64,000 nt of DNA from an uncultured Pontibacter sp. (GCF_947492645.1 NZ_CANLMZ010000002.1:1-64000); one strand, 5' to 3'. Shown: positions 44,367 through 54,100, numbered from the stretch's first letter. Notes: generated by a model not told the origin, from the letters alone. Translations and numbers: made by a program.

Positions 44367-46550
44367 TTAAAGACTTGATTCGGTAACTTTCAGATTCTCG
44401 TCGAGGTACTGCGTTACCTTGCGCATCAGGTGCACACGATCTTTGCCTCTAACGTTGTGCGGGTGGCCCGGGTAAACAAAATAATCAAGTAGGATACCTT
44501 TGTCTACAGCCGTTTTCAGGTACTGCAGGCTGTGTTGCCATACTACTACGTCGTCTACAGTACCATGTATCATCAGCAGTTTACCATTCAGGTCCTGCAC
44601 ATAGTTTAGCAGATTCGCTTTCTCGTATCCTTCCGGGTTTTGCTCCGGAGAGTCCATGTAGCGCTCTGTGTACATTACTTCGTAGTAGCTCCAGTCAATA
44701 ACCGGGCCGCCGGCTACACCAACCTTAAATACATCCGGAGTACGCGTCATAAGCGAAGTCGTCATAAAACCACCATAGCTCCAGCCGTGCACGCCCATGC
44801 GGTTGGCATCTACATAAGGCAAAGATTTAAGGTATTCCACACCTTTCAGTTGGTCAGCAACTTCCGGGGTACCCATCTGGCGGAACATCGCCTGCTCAAA
44901 TGATAAACCTCGGTTAGCTGATCCACGTGAATCCAGGGTAAACACTACATAGCCTTTCTGCGCCATCAGGTGCATCCAAAGGTTAGCGCCGCTCAGCCAG
45001 TTGTTTGTTACCAGCTGCACATGGGGGCCACCGTATACATACACCACCACCGGGTACTTTTTGCTCTTGTCCATGTTCGGAGGGGTGATGATGCGGCCGT
45101 AAAGGTCAGTCCCATCCTCTGCCTTAATGGTAACTATGCTTGTCTCGCCCAGATTATATGCTGTAAGTGGGTCTTTAGCAGTTAGTAGCGTTTGCGCTAC
45201 TTTGCCGTTATTGTTAAGTATAGCAATTCTGCGTGGTGTTGCCTGACTGCTGAAGTTATCGATGATATACTTGCCAGAAGGGCTAAGGCTGGCATTGTGT
45301 GTACCTTTTTCAGTAGAGATGCGCTTGCTTTTGCCGTTGTTCAGGTTTACGCTGTAAATGTGGCGCTCCAAAGGGCTTTCTGCAGTAGAAGTATAGTATA
45401 GCTCGTCGCCTTTTTTGTTAAAGCCCAGAACATCGGTTACCATCCAGTTACCCTTGGTTAGCGTTCGGATTTCTTTGCCGTTTGTGTCGTACAAGTATAA
45501 ATGGTCGAAGCCGGTGCGCTCGCTTACACGTACAAACTGGTTGGCTTTGCCCGGCACAAAGTATAAACCGTGCTCCGGCTCCACATACTTGTCGTGCTTT
45601 TCTTCCAGTAATGTTTTTACAAAGTTGCCTGTAGCCACCTCGTATTGGTTCAGCTTCATGTGGTTCTGGTCGCGGTTAACCACGGCAATGTAAATGTGCC
45701 TGCCGTCAGGGCTCCAGGTAAGGTTGGTCAGGTACTGCTCGGCGGGCTCACCGGTTTTCAAGAAGGTAGTTGCCTTCGTATCCAGGTTATAAACGCCTAT
45801 GGTTACGTGGTGGCTTTTGCCGCCAGCCATTGGGTATTTAATAGCATTTAATTGTGCAGGCAACGGAGCCACATCTACCAGCGGATAGTCTGTAACCATA
45901 CTTTGGTCCATGCGGTAAAAGGCCAGCTGCTTGCCGTTAGGCGACCAGAACGTACCTTTCGTGATGCCGAACTCAGAGCGATGTGCTGCCTGTCCGTTCA
46001 CAATGCCTTTGTTTTCCTCGTTGGTAACGACTACATCTGGCGCACCCGGGGCAGAAACAAACAGGTTATTGCCTTTGGTATAAGCCACGCGCTGGTTGGT
46101 TGGGTCCAGTTCGGCGTTCTCAGCCTCTGAAGTATACTTTGCTACAGCCGTTGCCTTACCTGTTTTCAGGTTGTAATGGTAAACAGCGTTTTGCGTGTTC
46201 AGTACCATGGTGTTGGCATCAGCCCACTGTATTGCCGGGAAACCGGTTAATTTTTTAGCGCCAGCCGCCTCTAAAGCGCTGCTCAGTTTGTTTAGCGTAA
46301 GCGCCTCACTCTGTTTGCCTGTACCGGCATTGCCACGCACCAGTACTTGCTCGCCGTTGTTTTGCTTGATAAAAGTATAATCCTCAGAGCCGGCCACCCA
46401 GTTTAGCTGGCGCAGGTTCTCAGGCTGAAGCGCCGGGTTGATAATAGCGTCTTCCATGGTCAGCATTTTGTTCTGGGCCTGCAACTGCAGCGAAGCAGCC
46501 ACAAACGCAAGTATAAATGCAACACCCTTAAATTGCTTAGATAATGTCAT
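44367..46550 (-). CDS. S9 family peptidase, dipeptidyl peptidase IV-like
   Basis: A 727-residue exported serine peptidase. Signal peptide 1-25 (ending LQLQAQ) precedes a beta-propeller domain (about 60-470) and an alpha/beta-hydrolase domain. The catalytic serine is in GWSYGGF (Ser591), the aspartate in GTVDDVV (Asp666) and the histidine in YPGHPHN (His698). DPP-IV enzymes release X-Pro or X-Ala dipeptides from peptide N-termini in the periplasm. The propeller has the propeller blade motif LTWSPDGRHIYIAVVNRD. It is monocistronic. Confidence 0.92.
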   Translation of the reverse strand: MTLSKQFKGVAFILAFVAASLQLQAQNKMLTMEDAIINPALQPENLRQLNWVAGSEDYTFIKQNNGEQVLVRGNAGTGKQSEALTLNKLSSALEAAGAKKLTGFPAIQWADANTMVLNTQNAVYHYNLKTGKATAVAKYTSEAENAELDPTNQRVAYTKGNNLFVSAPGAPDVVVTNEENKGIVNGQAAHRSEFGITKGTFWSPNGKQLAFYRMDQSMVTDYPLVDVAPLPAQLNAIKYPMAGGKSHHVTIGVYNLDTKATTFLKTGEPAEQYLTNLTWSPDGRHIYIAVVNRDQNHMKLNQYEVATGNFVKTLLEEKHDKYVEPEHGLYFVPGKANQFVRVSERTGFDHLYLYDTNGKEIRTLTKGNWMVTDVLGFNKKGDELYYTSTAESPLERHIYSVNLNNGKSKRISTEKGTHNASLSPSGKYIIDNFSSQATPRRIAILNNNGKVAQTLLTAKDPLTAYNLGETSIVTIKAEDGTDLYGRIITPPNMDKSKKYPVVVYVYGGPHVQLVTNNWLSGANLWMHLMAQKGYVVFTLDSRGSANRGLSFEQAMFRQMGTPEVADQLKGVEYLKSLPYVDANRMGVHGWSYGGFMTTSLMTRTPDVFKVGVAGGPVIDWSYYEVMYTERYMDSPEQNPEGYEKANLLNYVQDLNGKLLMIHGTVDDVVVWQHSLQYLKTAVDKGILLDYFVYPGHPHNVRGKDRVHLMRKVTQYLDENLKVTESSL

Positions 46551-46780
46551 TTAGCTCGATTGTGATAGTTGGTTTAATCAACATGCAAGAAAGCACGAAT
46601 AAACTTACTGAGCAAAAACTGCGCCTCTTATGCATGTTGTTAGTAACCGGAATTATATCAGAAGAAAGGAATCATACCCCATCCAGAATTGTTAAAATCT
46701 ATACCTTTTTTGGGTATGGGCACTACCCGTTGAAACAGTTTATACTTAGGCTATTGCTTCGTTTAGTGCTTTGCATTTCG

Positions 46781-46788
46781 TAATTTTG
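46781..46788 (+). promoter_or_regulatory. -7 element directly before clpS
   Basis: TAATTTTG at 46781-46788 matches TAnnTTTG and ends 4 bases before the clpS ATG. No TTTG is at the right distance upstream. If used, the mRNA would start at or next to the start codon. Confidence 0.4.
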
Positions 46789-46792
46789 TACT

Positions 46793-47080
46793 ATGAATTG
46801 GGAGACAGATATTTTACATAAAGAAGATTTTGAGGTTGCCTTGCTCGAGGAAACAACCGACCTGCGCAACCTGGTAGTATACAATGATGATGTGAACACG
46901 TTTGACCACGTGATAGAGACGCTTATCAAAGTATGCGGCCATACAGCAGAGCAGGCAGAGCAATGCACCTTATTGATTCATTACAAGGGCAAGTGCACCG
47001 TTAAAGTAGGCTCTTTTGAGGAGCTAAAAGGTATGTGTACTTCGTTGCATCAGAAAGACCTTTCGGCGGACATAGAATAG
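46793..47080 (+). CDS. clpS: ATP-dependent Clp protease adaptor ClpS
   Basis: A 95-residue adaptor that hands N-degron substrates to ClpAP/ClpCP. The core TTDLRNLVVYNDDVNTFDHVIETL carries the binding-pocket Asn-Asp pair and the helix, and HYKGKCTVKVGSFEELK follows, both diagnostic. The short acidic N-terminal extension is normal. The only plausible start is 46793, since the next Met is far inside the domain. It lies 13 bases upstream of recR, so the two are probably one transcript. Confidence 0.95.
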   Translation: MNWETDILHKEDFEVALLEETTDLRNLVVYNDDVNTFDHVIETLIKVCGHTAEQAEQCTLLIHYKGKCTVKVGSFEELKGMCTSLHQKDLSADIE

Positions 47081-47093
47081 TTTAGGAGGTTAA

Positions 47094-47702
47094 ATGAATT
47101 TTCCGTCGAAGTTGATAGAAAATGCCGTGGAGGAGCTGGCAAAGCTACCCGGCATTGGAAGAAAAACGGCGCTGCGCCTGGCGCTGCACTTGTTAAAAGA
47201 AGAATCTGAAGAAAGCTTTTCGCTGGCGGAGGCCCTGGTAAAGATGCGCACAGAGGTAAAGCATTGCAAAGAATGCCATAATATCTCTGACACCGAAATA
47301 TGCAGCATCTGCTCTAACCCGCTGCGCGATAAGAGCCTGCTTTGTGTGGTGAGTGATATACGTGATGTGATCGCCATCGAGAATACATCGCAGTATAAAG
47401 GCTTGTACCATGTGCTGGGTGGCGTTATTTCGCCTATCGAGGGTATTGGACCTTCGGACCTGCACATAGATTCGCTGTTGGAGCGCCTGCCAAACTCAGA
47501 GGTAAAAGAGCTGTTGCTGGCTATCAGCCCAACTATGGAAGGCGACACTACCGCATTTTACCTCACCCGTAAATTGCGCGACCATAACGTACGCATTACC
47601 ACCATTGCCCGAGGCGTGCCTGTAGGAGGAGAGCTGGAGTATACCGACGAGATTACGCTTGGCCGAAGTATAGTGGAGCGAACTGTCTATGGCAAAGTAT
47701 AA
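47094..47702 (+). CDS. recR: Recombination protein RecR
   Basis: RecR loads RecA at gaps with RecO (and RecF). The 202-residue length is typical. Visible are the N-terminal helix-hairpin-helix (AKLPGIGRKTALRLALHLL), the zinc finger CKECHNISDTEICSIC and the Toprim domain with LCVVSDIRDVIAIENT, LGGVISPIEGIGP and the RGVPVGGELEYTDEITLGRSI Walker-like end. It follows clpS closely. The stop codon lies inside an AAGTATAA word, and a second word follows at once. Confidence 0.96.
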   Translation: MNFPSKLIENAVEELAKLPGIGRKTALRLALHLLKEESEESFSLAEALVKMRTEVKHCKECHNISDTEICSICSNPLRDKSLLCVVSDIRDVIAIENTSQYKGLYHVLGGVISPIEGIGPSDLHIDSLLERLPNSEVKELLLAISPTMEGDTTAFYLTRKLRDHNVRITTIARGVPVGGELEYTDEITLGRSIVERTVYGKV

Positions 47703-47723
47703 AGTATAAACGATAGCGTTGAG

Positions 47724-47757
47724 AAAGCCCTTGCTGTAAAGCTGGGGCTTTTTTGTT
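47724..47757 (+). terminator. Terminator of clpS-recR
   Basis: Arms AAAGCCC and GGGGCTTT pair around a 12-base interior with extra GC contacts and are followed by TTTTGTTTTT. Confidence 0.7.
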
Positions 47758-47768
47758 TTTCAGCGTTA

Positions 47769-48016
47769 GGTCCAACCACCCCTGCCCCTCAGAGCTACGC
47801 TCGCTAGTTTCGAACTCGCGTTCTCATTAGTCCAAGGAGGGGAGTTTTTACTTACTGCTTTATCTTTCATCACAATAGCAACTGTTCTCCTCCTTTGTTA
47901 TCCTGAAAAGATCTTGGTAGAAGGGAGGTTAGGCACCAGCTATAGAATATCAACCTATGCAGGAGTAAAGCATGAACTCCCCACCTTAGCCAAGGAGGGG
48001 CAGCGGTGGTTGGACC
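47769..48016. repeat. REP/MITE-like composite intergenic element
   Basis: A 22-bp terminal inverted repeat starting GGTCCAACCACC (47769-47790) matches 47995-48016 with one mismatch. Each end carries its own hairpin: GCCCCTC pairs with GAGGGG across 47784-47843 on the left and with the 47975-48000 segment on the right. The middle has GTTATCCTGAAAAGATCTTGG (47900-47920 region), a word I associate with intergenic repeats of Cytophagales. No open reading frame of note is inside. It looks like a non-autonomous mobile element or paired REP sequence. Confidence 0.55.
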
Positions 48017-48140
48017 AGGTTTCGAAAACACACGTACATGAGCTATCAACTGCACTTCCTACCACAAAATAAACCTTCAGCTGTTTTTCTGGAAAGTCTG
48101 TGGCTTTATGAGTAAATTGCCGGCTTAATTACAATTACTT

Positions 48141-49355
48141 ATGCACGAACTTGAAGAGGCGAAAGCCATACTTTCAGATAGAATCTCTGCTTTGTCAGAA
48201 TCGCAGACAATTGCCATGGCTAAAAAAGCCCGTGAACTGGCCGCGCAGGGGCACGATGTGATAAACTTAAGCTTTGGCGAACCTGACTTTCAGACGCCAC
48301 AATACATAAAAGATGCTGCAAAGCAAGCCATTGACGAAGGATTTACTTTTTACACACCAGTTGCCGGTTACCCGGAGCTGCGCCAGGAAATAGTTAAAAA
48401 ATTTAAGCGCGACAACAACCTGGACTTTGCTCCGGAGAACATTGTGGTATCTACAGGTGCAAAGCAAAGTATAGCCAATGCGGTGCTGTGCTTAACTAAT
48501 CCCGGTGATGAGGTCATCATTTTCTCGCCATACTGGGTTTCTTACGAGGAGATCGTGAAACTGGCAGAGGGAACTACGGTGCCCTTAATGGGCCGCCTGG
48601 AAAACGACTACAAAGTAACGGCAGAGCAGCTGGAGCAAGCTATCACCTCTAACACAAAGCTGATCATGTACTCTTCGCCGTGTAACCCAACGGGTGCCGT
48701 TTTCAGCGAAGAAGAACTGCAGGCTATTGCAAAGGTGCTGGAAAAGCATCCCAACATTTATGTAATAGCTGATGAGATCTACGAGTACATCAACTTTGAG
48801 GGCAAGCACGCTAGTATGGCCAGTATCGAATCGATTCGTGATAGAGTGATCACCATCAACGGATTCTCGAAAGGATATGCCATGACGGGATGGCGCGTTG
48901 GTTATTTGGCTGCACACAAAGATATTGCCGCAGCCTGCGATAAAATGCAGAGCCAGATAACATCCGGTACCTGCTCCATTGCCCAGAAAGCCGCTGCCGC
49001 TGCCCTTAAAGGTGGCAACGCATCGTCGTTGGAGATGACGGAGGCGTACCGCCGCCGCCGTAGCCTGGTGCTGGACCTGATGCAGGATATCCCAGGCTTC
49101 CAGACCTATGTACCTGCTGGCGCTTTTTACATCTTCCCGGAGATAAGCGCGTACTTTGGCAAGAGCTATAACGGTACAGTAATAAACTCGGCACTAGATT
49201 TAAGCATGTTTATACTTACAGATGCGCATGTGGCCGTGGTAAGCGGTGAGGCTTTCGGCGCTCCGCAATGTATACGATTCTCTTACGCCACCTCCGACGA
49301 GAAACTGGTAGAGGCACTTCGCCGCATCAAAAACAGCCTGGCTAAACTACAGTAA
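48141..49355 (+). CDS. Pyridoxal-phosphate aspartate/aromatic aminotransferase (class I)
   Basis: A 404-residue fold-type I aminotransferase, close to AspC/AspB-type enzymes that interconvert aspartate and oxaloacetate. Visible are NLSFGEPDFQTP near the N-terminus, YSSPCNPTGAVF for PLP ring contacts, YVIADEIYEYINFEG, and the Schiff-base lysine in TINGFSKGYAMTGWRVGY. RFSYATSD supplies the arginine for the substrate carboxylate. The end overlaps the next gene by one base (TAATG), so the two are translationally coupled. A substrate other than aspartate is possible. Confidence 0.92.
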   Translation: MHELEEAKAILSDRISALSESQTIAMAKKARELAAQGHDVINLSFGEPDFQTPQYIKDAAKQAIDEGFTFYTPVAGYPELRQEIVKKFKRDNNLDFAPENIVVSTGAKQSIANAVLCLTNPGDEVIIFSPYWVSYEEIVKLAEGTTVPLMGRLENDYKVTAEQLEQAITSNTKLIMYSSPCNPTGAVFSEEELQAIAKVLEKHPNIYVIADEIYEYINFEGKHASMASIESIRDRVITINGFSKGYAMTGWRVGYLAAHKDIAAACDKMQSQITSGTCSIAQKAAAAALKGGNASSLEMTEAYRRRRSLVLDLMQDIPGFQTYVPAGAFYIFPEISAYFGKSYNGTVINSALDLSMFILTDAHVAVVSGEAFGAPQCIRFSYATSDEKLVEALRRIKNSLAKLQ

Positions 49356-50374
49356 TGGATCAAATCAATAGTATAGAAGAACTGTTTGCTGCTTTCGATA
49401 AGCTTACCGTTTTGATTGTGGGTGATGTGATGATCGACTCCTACCTGTGGGGTAAATCCACTCGCATTTCGCCGGAAGCACCGGTGCCGATCGTGAACGT
49501 GGTTAAACGCGAGAAAAGATTGGGTGGTGCCGCTAACGTAGCCTTAAACGTGCAGGCATTAGGAGCAACGCCGCTTCTTTGCTCTGTTATCGGCGACGAT
49601 CAGGATGGTATGGATTACCTGCGCCTGATGGAGGAGAAAGGCCTGTCGACGGAAGGTATTGTGCAGAGCCCGGAGCGGGTTACCACTATCAAGCACCGCA
49701 TTATTGCCGGAGGGCAACAGTTATTGCGCGTAGACTCAGAAATTGAGCACAACCTGGTCGAGCACGAAGAGCGCCACCTGGAAGAGCGTTTTGTGCAGCT
49801 GCTGGAGAAAGCTGATGTGGTTATTTTTGAAGACTACGACAAAGGCGTTTTTTCTAAAGAGAACATTCAGCAGTTTATCAAACTGGCTAATGAGCAAAAC
49901 ATACCAAGCGTGGTAGATCCTAAAAAGAAAAACTTCCTGAGTTATGTGGGTAGCACGTTGTTTAAACCAAACCTGAAAGAGTTGCGCGAAGGCCTTAAAG
50001 TCGATTTCGCTGATGAAAACCTTCCGGCTTTTGAAGATGCGGTGGCCGCTCTGCAAAACGAACTGCAGTTGCAGCAGGTGTTGGTAACGCTATCGGAAAG
50101 AGGCGTATTTATAGCCAACGGCGACGACAAGACATACATTGAGGCGCACCGCAGATCTATTTCAGATGTATCAGGGGCAGGGGATACGGTGATAAGTATA
50201 GCAGCCTTGTGTATGGCCTTGGGCACAGCGCCACAGTTTCTGGCAGGCTTAAGCAATTTAGGAGGTGGTCTGGTGTGCGAGCAGGTAGGCGTAGTGCCTG
50301 TAGATAAACAACGTTTGCTCGAAGAGGCGAAACACTTCAGGCTTTTCGAAAAGCATGAATACCGAAACGCTTAA
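49355..50374 (+). CDS. PfkB-family kinase, heptose-7-phosphate kinase-like
   Basis: A 339-residue ribokinase-fold kinase resembling the first domain of HldE (D-glycero-beta-D-manno-heptose-7-phosphate kinase), which makes ADP-heptose for lipopolysaccharide. Signatures are LGGAANVALNVQALGA near residue 57, the phosphate/ATP loop DVSGAGDTVISIAALCM with the catalytic Asp near residue 278, and PKKKN between them. The adenylyltransferase half of HldE is absent, so it is the stand-alone form. It starts inside the aminotransferase stop codon and overlaps the next gene by 20 bases. Confidence 0.85.
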   Translation: MDQINSIEELFAAFDKLTVLIVGDVMIDSYLWGKSTRISPEAPVPIVNVVKREKRLGGAANVALNVQALGATPLLCSVIGDDQDGMDYLRLMEEKGLSTEGIVQSPERVTTIKHRIIAGGQQLLRVDSEIEHNLVEHEERHLEERFVQLLEKADVVIFEDYDKGVFSKENIQQFIKLANEQNIPSVVDPKKKNFLSYVGSTLFKPNLKELREGLKVDFADENLPAFEDAVAALQNELQLQQVLVTLSERGVFIANGDDKTYIEAHRRSISDVSGAGDTVISIAALCMALGTAPQFLAGLSNLGGGLVCEQVGVVPVDKQRLLEEAKHFRLFEKHEYRNA

Positions 50375-52154
50375 CAGGATACTATACGGCAGCAAGCTAA
50401 AAGCTTATGCCTTTATGCGCCGCACAGCCTACGTGTTGTCGGTGCTGGCTGTTGTGCTTTTAATTCTGGCGCATGGTGTAGTAGAAAGCCCGGTTAGGCT
50501 GCACATGCTCTACTATGCCATAGATGCCATCTTCTCTGTATTTGTTATCATCTACTTTATCCGCATACTTTATACTTTTGAGCGGATTAAGTTTATAAGG
50601 CGCACCTGGTTCGAAGCTATACTGATGTCGCTTATACTGGTAAACCAGATAGGCACTTATTTGCTCGATTTTCCGGTTGTATACCACATTTTTGAAAGTA
50701 TAGGCATCCCGCTTTCTGTGGAGTTTTACCGTGTGCTTGTGTCTACGTACATGCTGGTGCTGCTGATTGTGGAGTTGCTGGAGACCAAGGTGCATTTAAA
50801 AACATTGCAGCTAAAGCCATCCATCTCTTTTATACTTAGCTTTCTTATACTTATCGCGATTGGCACCGCCTTGTTTATGCTGCCCAAAATAACGAACGCA
50901 CCGGATGGCATGCGCTTTATCGATGCGCTTTTTATGGCCACCAGCGCATCATGCATTACAGGGCTTGCCGTAGTAGACCCTGGCACGTACTTTACATTTT
51001 CGGGGCAGGTGGTGCTGTTGATACTGGTGCAGTTAGGGGGCTTGGGTGTACTGACTTTTGCTACGTTCTTTGCCTCGCTGATGCGGCAGGGGATGAGCAT
51101 AAAACACCACATCGCCTTGCACGAAATAATGGACAGCGAATCGTTGTTTTCGACCAAGGGGCTGCTGCGCAAACTAATAACGCTTACCCTAACAATTGAA
51201 GCAGTAGCGGTGGTGCTGGTGTTTATGTCCTGGGGCAACGAGGTGCAGTTTGAGAGTTTAAGCCACAAGCTTTTTTATTCTGTTTTTCATGCGATAACAG
51301 GTTTTACGAACGCAGGTTTCTCGCTATACCCAGAAGGGCTCTACACCGAATCGATCAGGAGTTCCTATGTGTTGCACCTGATCATGATTGGGCTTATTTT
51401 ATTAGGAGGCATCGGTTTCCCTACTATAGTGGATGTTTTCTCACCAACATCCATGCGCCGTCGCCTAAACGCACCCTGGAAAAACTGGAAGCTGCTCTCC
51501 CGGGTTACCATTTATACTTCGGCTGCGCTGATAGCCTTTGGTACAATTGTGTTCTTTTTGCTTGAGTATTACAATTCCTTGTCTCATCTTAATTTCGCGG
51601 AGGCGCTGGTTACTTCTTTGTTTCAGTCAGTTACAACGCGCTCATCAGGCTTTAACACAGTAGATATGTCGGCGCTGTCAGTACCTACGCTGCTCTTGTT
51701 TATGTTTCTGATGTTTATAGGGGCTTCTCCGGGGTCTATGGGGGGCGGCATCAAAACCACCACATTCACAGTAATTGTTATTTCTGTGTGGGCAACAATC
51801 CGCAACAAGCGCAACATGGAGATAGGCCACCGCACCATTCCGCATTGGGTGTCTTACAAAGCATTTGCTGTCTTCACTTTTGCGGCTATCATAAACCTGT
51901 GCTTCATATTTATACTTGCGATTACGGACTCACAGTTCGATTTCGTAAGATTGGCTTTTGAGCAGGTTTCGGCGTTTGGTACTGTTGGTTTAAGCACCGG
52001 TATCACAGCGGGTTTATCTGATATGGGCAAGCTTACTATTATCTTGTCGATGTACATTGGCAGGGTAGGAACCCTTACACTAGCCGTTGCCTTAAGTTCA
52101 CGCGCATACACTACGGCTTACAAATACCCGTCTGCCCACCTGGCTGTAGGCTGA
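50355..52154 (+). CDS. TrkH/KtrB-type potassium transporter, first copy
   Basis: A 599-residue potassium uptake subunit with four pore loops: CITGLAVVD, GFTNAGFSL, SSGFNTVD and FGTVGLSTG, which carry the filter glycines. Residues 1-155 form an extra four-helix module before the usual first pore helix, with a basic RILYTFERIKFIRRTW loop. Typical KtrB/TrkH proteins are about 450-490 residues, so this extension is notable. No trkA/ktrA gene is adjacent. It overlaps the PfkB gene by 20 bases and is followed by a paralogue of equal length. Confidence 0.9.
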   Translation: MNTETLNRILYGSKLKAYAFMRRTAYVLSVLAVVLLILAHGVVESPVRLHMLYYAIDAIFSVFVIIYFIRILYTFERIKFIRRTWFEAILMSLILVNQIGTYLLDFPVVYHIFESIGIPLSVEFYRVLVSTYMLVLLIVELLETKVHLKTLQLKPSISFILSFLILIAIGTALFMLPKITNAPDGMRFIDALFMATSASCITGLAVVDPGTYFTFSGQVVLLILVQLGGLGVLTFATFFASLMRQGMSIKHHIALHEIMDSESLFSTKGLLRKLITLTLTIEAVAVVLVFMSWGNEVQFESLSHKLFYSVFHAITGFTNAGFSLYPEGLYTESIRSSYVLHLIMIGLILLGGIGFPTIVDVFSPTSMRRRLNAPWKNWKLLSRVTIYTSAALIAFGTIVFFLLEYYNSLSHLNFAEALVTSLFQSVTTRSSGFNTVDMSALSVPTLLLFMFLMFIGASPGSMGGGIKTTTFTVIVISVWATIRNKRNMEIGHRTIPHWVSYKAFAVFTFAAIINLCFIFILAITDSQFDFVRLAFEQVSAFGTVGLSTGITAGLSDMGKLTIILSMYIGRVGTLTLAVALSSRAYTTAYKYPSAHLAVG

Positions 52155-52210
52155 TGTTTAGCCCGATTTATAATATCCGAAAGTTTAAGCCTTTGCTGCG
52201 CGCAGGATAT

Positions 52211-52218
52211 TATATTTG
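52211..52218 (+). promoter_or_regulatory. -7 element upstream of the second trkH
   Basis: TATATTTG at 52211-52218 matches TAnnTTTG. A TTTG at 52192-52195 lies only 15 bases upstream, so the -33 part is uncertain. It suggests that the second copy can be transcribed on its own. Confidence 0.4.
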
Positions 52219-52271
52219 CAGATTATACAGATCGTAACAAGCACTATACTTTAAGAAGCTAGCATTTAAGC

Positions 52272-54071
52272 ATGAATACCGAGACGCTAAACCGGGTACT
52301 ATATGGCAGTAAATTAATTGCCTATACCCTCATGCGCCGTACAACTTATACCTTGTCTGTGCTGGCAGTTGGTTTGCTTATATATGCGCATGGCGTAGTA
52401 GAAAGCCCGGTAAGGCTGCAAATGCTCTACTATGCCATTGATGGTATACTTGCCGTGTTTGTGATCATTTACCTCCTGCGGATACTTTATGCCTTTGAGC
52501 GTAGTAAGTTTTTGAGGCGCACGTGGTTTGAGGGCTTTCTCATGTTTGTCATACTTATAAACCAGGTGTGCACTTACATGCTTGGTTTTCCGGTTATATA
52601 CAACATTTTCGAAGGTATAGGAATACCGCTTTCTGTAGAGATTTACCGGGTTTCGATATCGCTTTACATGTTGGTGCTGCTGTTGGTAGAGCTATTGGAG
52701 ACAAAAGTGCACCACAAAGCAGTCCAGTTAAAGCCCTCTGTTACCTTTCTGTTAAGTTTTATATTCCTGGTTCTGGTAGGTACAGGCCTGCTCATGCTTC
52801 CTAAAATGACAAATGCGCCGGAAGGCATGCGCTTTATCGATGCGCTTTTTATGGCCACCAGCGCTTCTTGTGTAACAGGTTTGGCTGTAGTAGATCCCGG
52901 CACATATTTTACTTTTGCAGGCCAGGTTATTCTGCTGATGCTGATACAAATGGGAGGCCTGGGCATACTTACGTTTGCTACCTTTTTTGCCTCACTAATG
53001 CGACAGGGGGTAGGCGTTAAGCAACACGTTGCCATGCACGAACTCCTGGAAAGTGAGTCGCTTTACTCTACAAAAGGATTACTTAGGAAGCTGATTTTCC
53101 TTACTTTTTCTATAGAAGCGATAGGCGCGGTCATCGTTTTTGCTACCTGGGGGCCGTCAGCCGAGTTTCAGAACCTGGGGAGTAAGATCTTCTACTCTAT
53201 CTTTCATGCCGTATCGGCTTTTTGCAATGCGGGTTTTTCGCTTTATCCGGAAGGGCTGTATACCGAGCCGGTACGTTTTGCCTATGTCATGCACCTTACC
53301 ATTGCCATGCTTATTATACTAGGAGGCATTGGTTTTCCTACTATCCTGGATGTGCTGTCACCGGCATCGATGCGGGAGCGCCTGAACACCCCTTGGAAAA
53401 ACTGGAAAATGCTTTCGCGCATCACTATTTATACTTCGGCTGCGTTAATTTTTTTGGGTACTGTAGGCTTCTTTTTGCTTGAGTACTATAACACACTCTC
53501 CGAACTGAATTTTGCGGAGGCAGTTGTTACATCTTTCTTCCAATCGGTTACAACAAGAACGGCCGGCTTTAACTCAGTAGATATCTCAGCGCTTAATGTA
53601 CCAACTTTATTGATGTTTATCTTCCTGATGTTTATTGGAGCTTCGCCGGGCTCTACAGGCGGTGGTATCAAAACGACAACCTTTGTAGTTATACTTATCT
53701 CGGTGCTGGCAACCATTCGTAACAAGCGTAACCTGGAGATAGGGCACCGCACTATTCCGCACTATATTTCTTATAAAGCCTTTACCATATTTACGTTTGC
53801 GGCGGTCTTAAACATACTTTTCATCTTTGTACTGTCTATTACTGATGCACAGTATGATATAATGCGCCTGGCCTTCGAGCAGGTGTCGGCGTTTGCAACA
53901 GTTGGTTTAAGCACAGGCATTACAGCTGGTTTCTCAGATGCCGGTAAAATTGTGCTTATTCTATCGATGTACATTGGCAGGGTGGGTACCCTAACGCTTG
54001 CCCTTGCGCTCAGTACCAGGGCAACGTCTACTAACCACAGGTATCCGGACACGCACCTGGCTGTAGGGTAG
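52272..54071 (+). CDS. TrkH/KtrB-type potassium transporter, second copy
   Basis: A 599-residue tandem paralogue of the preceding gene, colinear over its full length and clearly more than half identical by eye (MNTETLNR-LYGSKL, SPVRL-MLYYAID, EGMRFIDALFMATSASC). The filter loops are CVTGLAVVD, AFCNAGFSL, TAGFNSVD and FATVGLSTG, and the four-helix N-terminal extension is kept. It has its own upstream -7 box and ends at a terminator. The two copies may differ in affinity or regulation, or may pair with a shared regulator elsewhere. Confidence 0.9.
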   Translation: MNTETLNRVLYGSKLIAYTLMRRTTYTLSVLAVGLLIYAHGVVESPVRLQMLYYAIDGILAVFVIIYLLRILYAFERSKFLRRTWFEGFLMFVILINQVCTYMLGFPVIYNIFEGIGIPLSVEIYRVSISLYMLVLLLVELLETKVHHKAVQLKPSVTFLLSFIFLVLVGTGLLMLPKMTNAPEGMRFIDALFMATSASCVTGLAVVDPGTYFTFAGQVILLMLIQMGGLGILTFATFFASLMRQGVGVKQHVAMHELLESESLYSTKGLLRKLIFLTFSIEAIGAVIVFATWGPSAEFQNLGSKIFYSIFHAVSAFCNAGFSLYPEGLYTEPVRFAYVMHLTIAMLIILGGIGFPTILDVLSPASMRERLNTPWKNWKMLSRITIYTSAALIFLGTVGFFLLEYYNTLSELNFAEAVVTSFFQSVTTRTAGFNSVDISALNVPTLLMFIFLMFIGASPGSTGGGIKTTTFVVILISVLATIRNKRNLEIGHRTIPHYISYKAFTIFTFAAVLNILFIFVLSITDAQYDIMRLAFEQVSAFATVGLSTGITAGFSDAGKIVLILSMYIGRVGTLTLALALSTRATSTNHRYPDTHLAVG

Positions 54072-54100
54072 AACAGCATTCAAAAGTCTAAAAGCCTTGT

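Noticed and set aside
46544..46783. 79-residue frame upstream of clpS
   Set aside because: No recognisable domain, and it runs into the clpS promoter region.
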